From the NCBI GenBank assembly GCA_019410665.1, contig DXSD01000066.1:2061-10748 (forward strand): a stretch of DNA of 8,688 nucleotides. Reading direction: 5' to 3'. This DNA comes from Fusobacterium sp. (GTDB lineage: Bacteria > Fusobacteriota > Fusobacteriia > Fusobacteriales > Fusobacteriaceae). How positions within the stretch are numbered: the first letter of the stretch is position 1; every line of letters begins with the position of its first letter. Shown in pieces: positions 7,624 to 8,688 of the stretch. Position numbers and translations under genes: made by a program. Below the pieces are notes generated by a model. The model made no database searches. It was not told the origin of the DNA and saw only the letters and a program-made list of their open reading frames with translations.

Positions 7624-8265
7624 TTATTTTCCTAAATTAGGCATAGTTTGAGCTAAAATATCATCTATATTTTTTACTAACTCAGCTTGAGCTGTTAAGA
7701 AAGCTTCAACATCTCCAGAGATTTCAATAGTTTCCATTATATCTCCTTGAGCTATGCTATCTACAACTTTTTGATCCTCTTCAGAGATAACTTCTCCAAA
7801 TATAGTGTGTTTGTAATTTAACCAATCAGTAGGTACATGAGTGATGAAGAATTGAGAACCATTTGTATTTGGTCCAGCATTAGCCATAGCTAATAGACCT
7901 TTTCTATCAAAGACTACTCCCTCTTTAAACTCATCACCAAATTGGTATCCAGGTCCACCAGCTCCTGTACCAGTAGGATCTCCTCCTTGAATCATGAAAT
8001 CAGCTATCACTCTGTGGAATTTTAATCCGTTGTAATATCCTCTATTTGCTAAGTGTACAAAGTTTGTAACTGTCATAGGTGCTACTTCAGGAAATAATTT
8101 TAAATTGATATCTCCTTTAACAGTTTTAATTTTAGCATTTAATACTATATTTTCCACCTGTTTTCCCTCCTTAATATTTAGCGGTTTACCAGCTCTTTTA
8201 TGAGCTTGGTAATAAAACCCTCCAGCTATTATTAGCAAAAGGGCAACTATTTTTAAAAGTTTCAT
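7624..8265 (-). CDS. Membrane-anchored cyclophilin-type peptidyl-prolyl cis-trans isomerase
   Basis: Catalyses cis-trans isomerisation of X-Pro bonds, helping proteins fold. Of 213 residues, about 2-20 (KLLKIVALLLIIAGGFYYQ) form an N-terminal hydrophobic segment after a lysine. There is no lipobox Cys, so it acts as a membrane anchor or cleavable signal, placing the enzyme on the outer face of the inner membrane. The cyclophilin domain covers about 45-185: FHRVIADFMIQGGDP (83-97) with catalytic Arg85, Phe90 and Gln93; TGTGAGGPGYQFGDEF (98-113); LAMANAGPNTNGSQFFIT (125-142); Trp148, the position linked to cyclosporin binding; and His153. The short loops are of the bacterial PpiB type. A helical tail (about 186-213) follows the domain. 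Start: the ATG at 8265 has GGAGG 4 bases before it; an in-frame ATG at 8286 precedes this site, lacks its own, and would put seven residues before the hydrophobic segment. It lies 27 bases downstream of the coiled-coil gene, probably in one transcript. Confidence 0.93.
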   Translation of the reverse strand: MKLLKIVALLLIIAGGFYYQAHKRAGKPLNIKEGKQVENIVLNAKIKTVKGDINLKLFPEVAPMTVTNFVHLANRGYYNGLKFHRVIADFMIQGGDPTGTGAGGPGYQFGDEFKEGVVFDRKGLLAMANAGPNTNGSQFFITHVPTDWLNYKHTIFGEVISEEDQKVVDSIAQGDIMETIEISGDVEAFLTAQAELVKNIDDILAQTMPNLGK

Positions 8266-8269
8266 AGTT

Positions 8270-8274
8270 CCTCC
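8270..8274 (-). promoter_or_regulatory. Ribosome-binding site of the cyclophilin gene
   Basis: GGAGG on the minus strand, 4 bases before the ATG at 8265 and inside the reading frame of the alternative ATG at 8286. It fixes the start at 8265, which places the positively charged residue and hydrophobic segment at the very N-terminus. Confidence 0.8.
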
Positions 8275-8292
8275 ATATTTTAACATATTTTT

Positions 8293-8688
8293 TTACTTTT
8301 TCATAGTTTGATTATAAGTATTTAACATCTCATCTTTAGAAATTGTTCCATAAATTTCATAGGTCCATTGAGAATCTAATTTTTTCTTAAGAGAATCAAT
8401 ATTTTTTTGAATTCTTAAAATTTTCTCTTCTAAAGCTCTATACTCCTCTCTAACAGGCTGAAGTTTATAGATACACTCTATTTGTTCCTCTTCTTGAATA
8501 GCATTTTTTAAGTCCATAGCTAATTTTTCTTCTCTATCTAAGACTTTATTTACTTTATCTAAAAGATTGTATTTACTGTTTTCCAACTGTTTTTTCTCAT
8601 ATTCAAAAAGTTTTTTTACAACTTCAGCACCAGAGTTCCCCTTTAATTTCTCTCTTAATTCCATTTGAGTTTTAATAAACCCTTCACT
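8293..8688 (-). CDS. Coiled-coil protein of unknown function, 5'-truncated by window edge
   Basis: I do not recognise this protein. The minus-strand frame is open to the window edge, giving 131 residues; an internal ATG at 8664 has no Shine-Dalgarno site (preceded by TTAAAACTCAA), so the true start is probably outside the window. The visible part is highly charged, rich in Lys, Glu and Leu and predicted to be almost all helical. Two long stretches, roughly VVKKLFEYEKKQLENS onward and LEEKILRIQKNIDSLKKKL, have heptad-like spacing of Leu and Ile, as in a helical hairpin or coiled coil. It ends with a short less helical piece, WTYEIYGTISKDEMLNTY. There is no signal or membrane segment in the visible part. 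It lies 27 bases upstream of the cyclophilin gene on the same strand, so co-transcription is likely. It could be a structural, adaptor or chaperone-like protein; that is a guess. Confidence 0.65.
   Translation of the reverse strand, partial: SEGFIKTQMELREKLKGNSGAEVVKKLFEYEKKQLENSKYNLLDKVNKVLDREEKLAMDLKNAIQEEEQIECIYKLQPVREEYRALEEKILRIQKNIDSLKKKLDSQWTYEIYGTISKDEMLNTYNQTMKK

Overview
The window is AT-rich DNA from a low-GC anaerobe-like bacterium. Arginine is almost always AGA, isoleucine is often ATA, Shine-Dalgarno sites are strong GGAGG types, and the noncoding gaps are long A and T runs. The gene content and protein style fit Fusobacterium best, with Clostridium-like Firmicutes as the alternative. 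This placement is recognition and inference; no rRNA or marker gene is present. I see no IS element, tRNA, rRNA, CRISPR array, integrase or prophage gene, and no gene whose base use stands out. It reads as ordinary chromosomal housekeeping DNA.

Layout: the left edge holds the 3' part of a cyclophilin-like-fold protein gene (+). It converges on a proBA operon (-): proB, glutamate 5-kinase, then proA, gamma-glutamyl phosphate reductase. proBA ends in a hairpin that contains the proA stop codon. A 137-base divergent region of roughly spaced A/T tracts separates proB from a cytosolic S9-family serine peptidase (+). A promoter then precedes a class V PLP aminotransferase (+), which starts at TTG. 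A further promoter with a good -35/-10 pair drives a Na+/phosphate symporter-family protein with a PhoU-like C-terminal domain (+). This gene converges, across a two-way terminator, on a two-gene minus-strand unit: an edge-truncated coiled-coil protein of unknown function, then a membrane-anchored cyclophilin peptidyl-prolyl isomerase.

How the genes work together: ProB and ProA perform successive steps of proline synthesis from glutamate. ProC, the last enzyme, is not in the window. The S9 peptidase releases amino acids or short peptides in the cytoplasm, and the aminotransferase probably handles small amino and keto acids. These suit an amino-acid-fermenting lifestyle, but no physical link other than adjacency ties them together. 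The coiled-coil and cyclophilin genes are probably co-transcribed and could form a small envelope-folding unit.

For three genes (proA, the aminotransferase, the cyclophilin) a longer in-frame start exists but overlaps or lies upstream of the Shine-Dalgarno site. I chose the downstream start in each case. I did not find convincing evidence of a new biological system; the most open questions are the coiled-coil/cyclophilin pair and the substrate of the aminotransferase.
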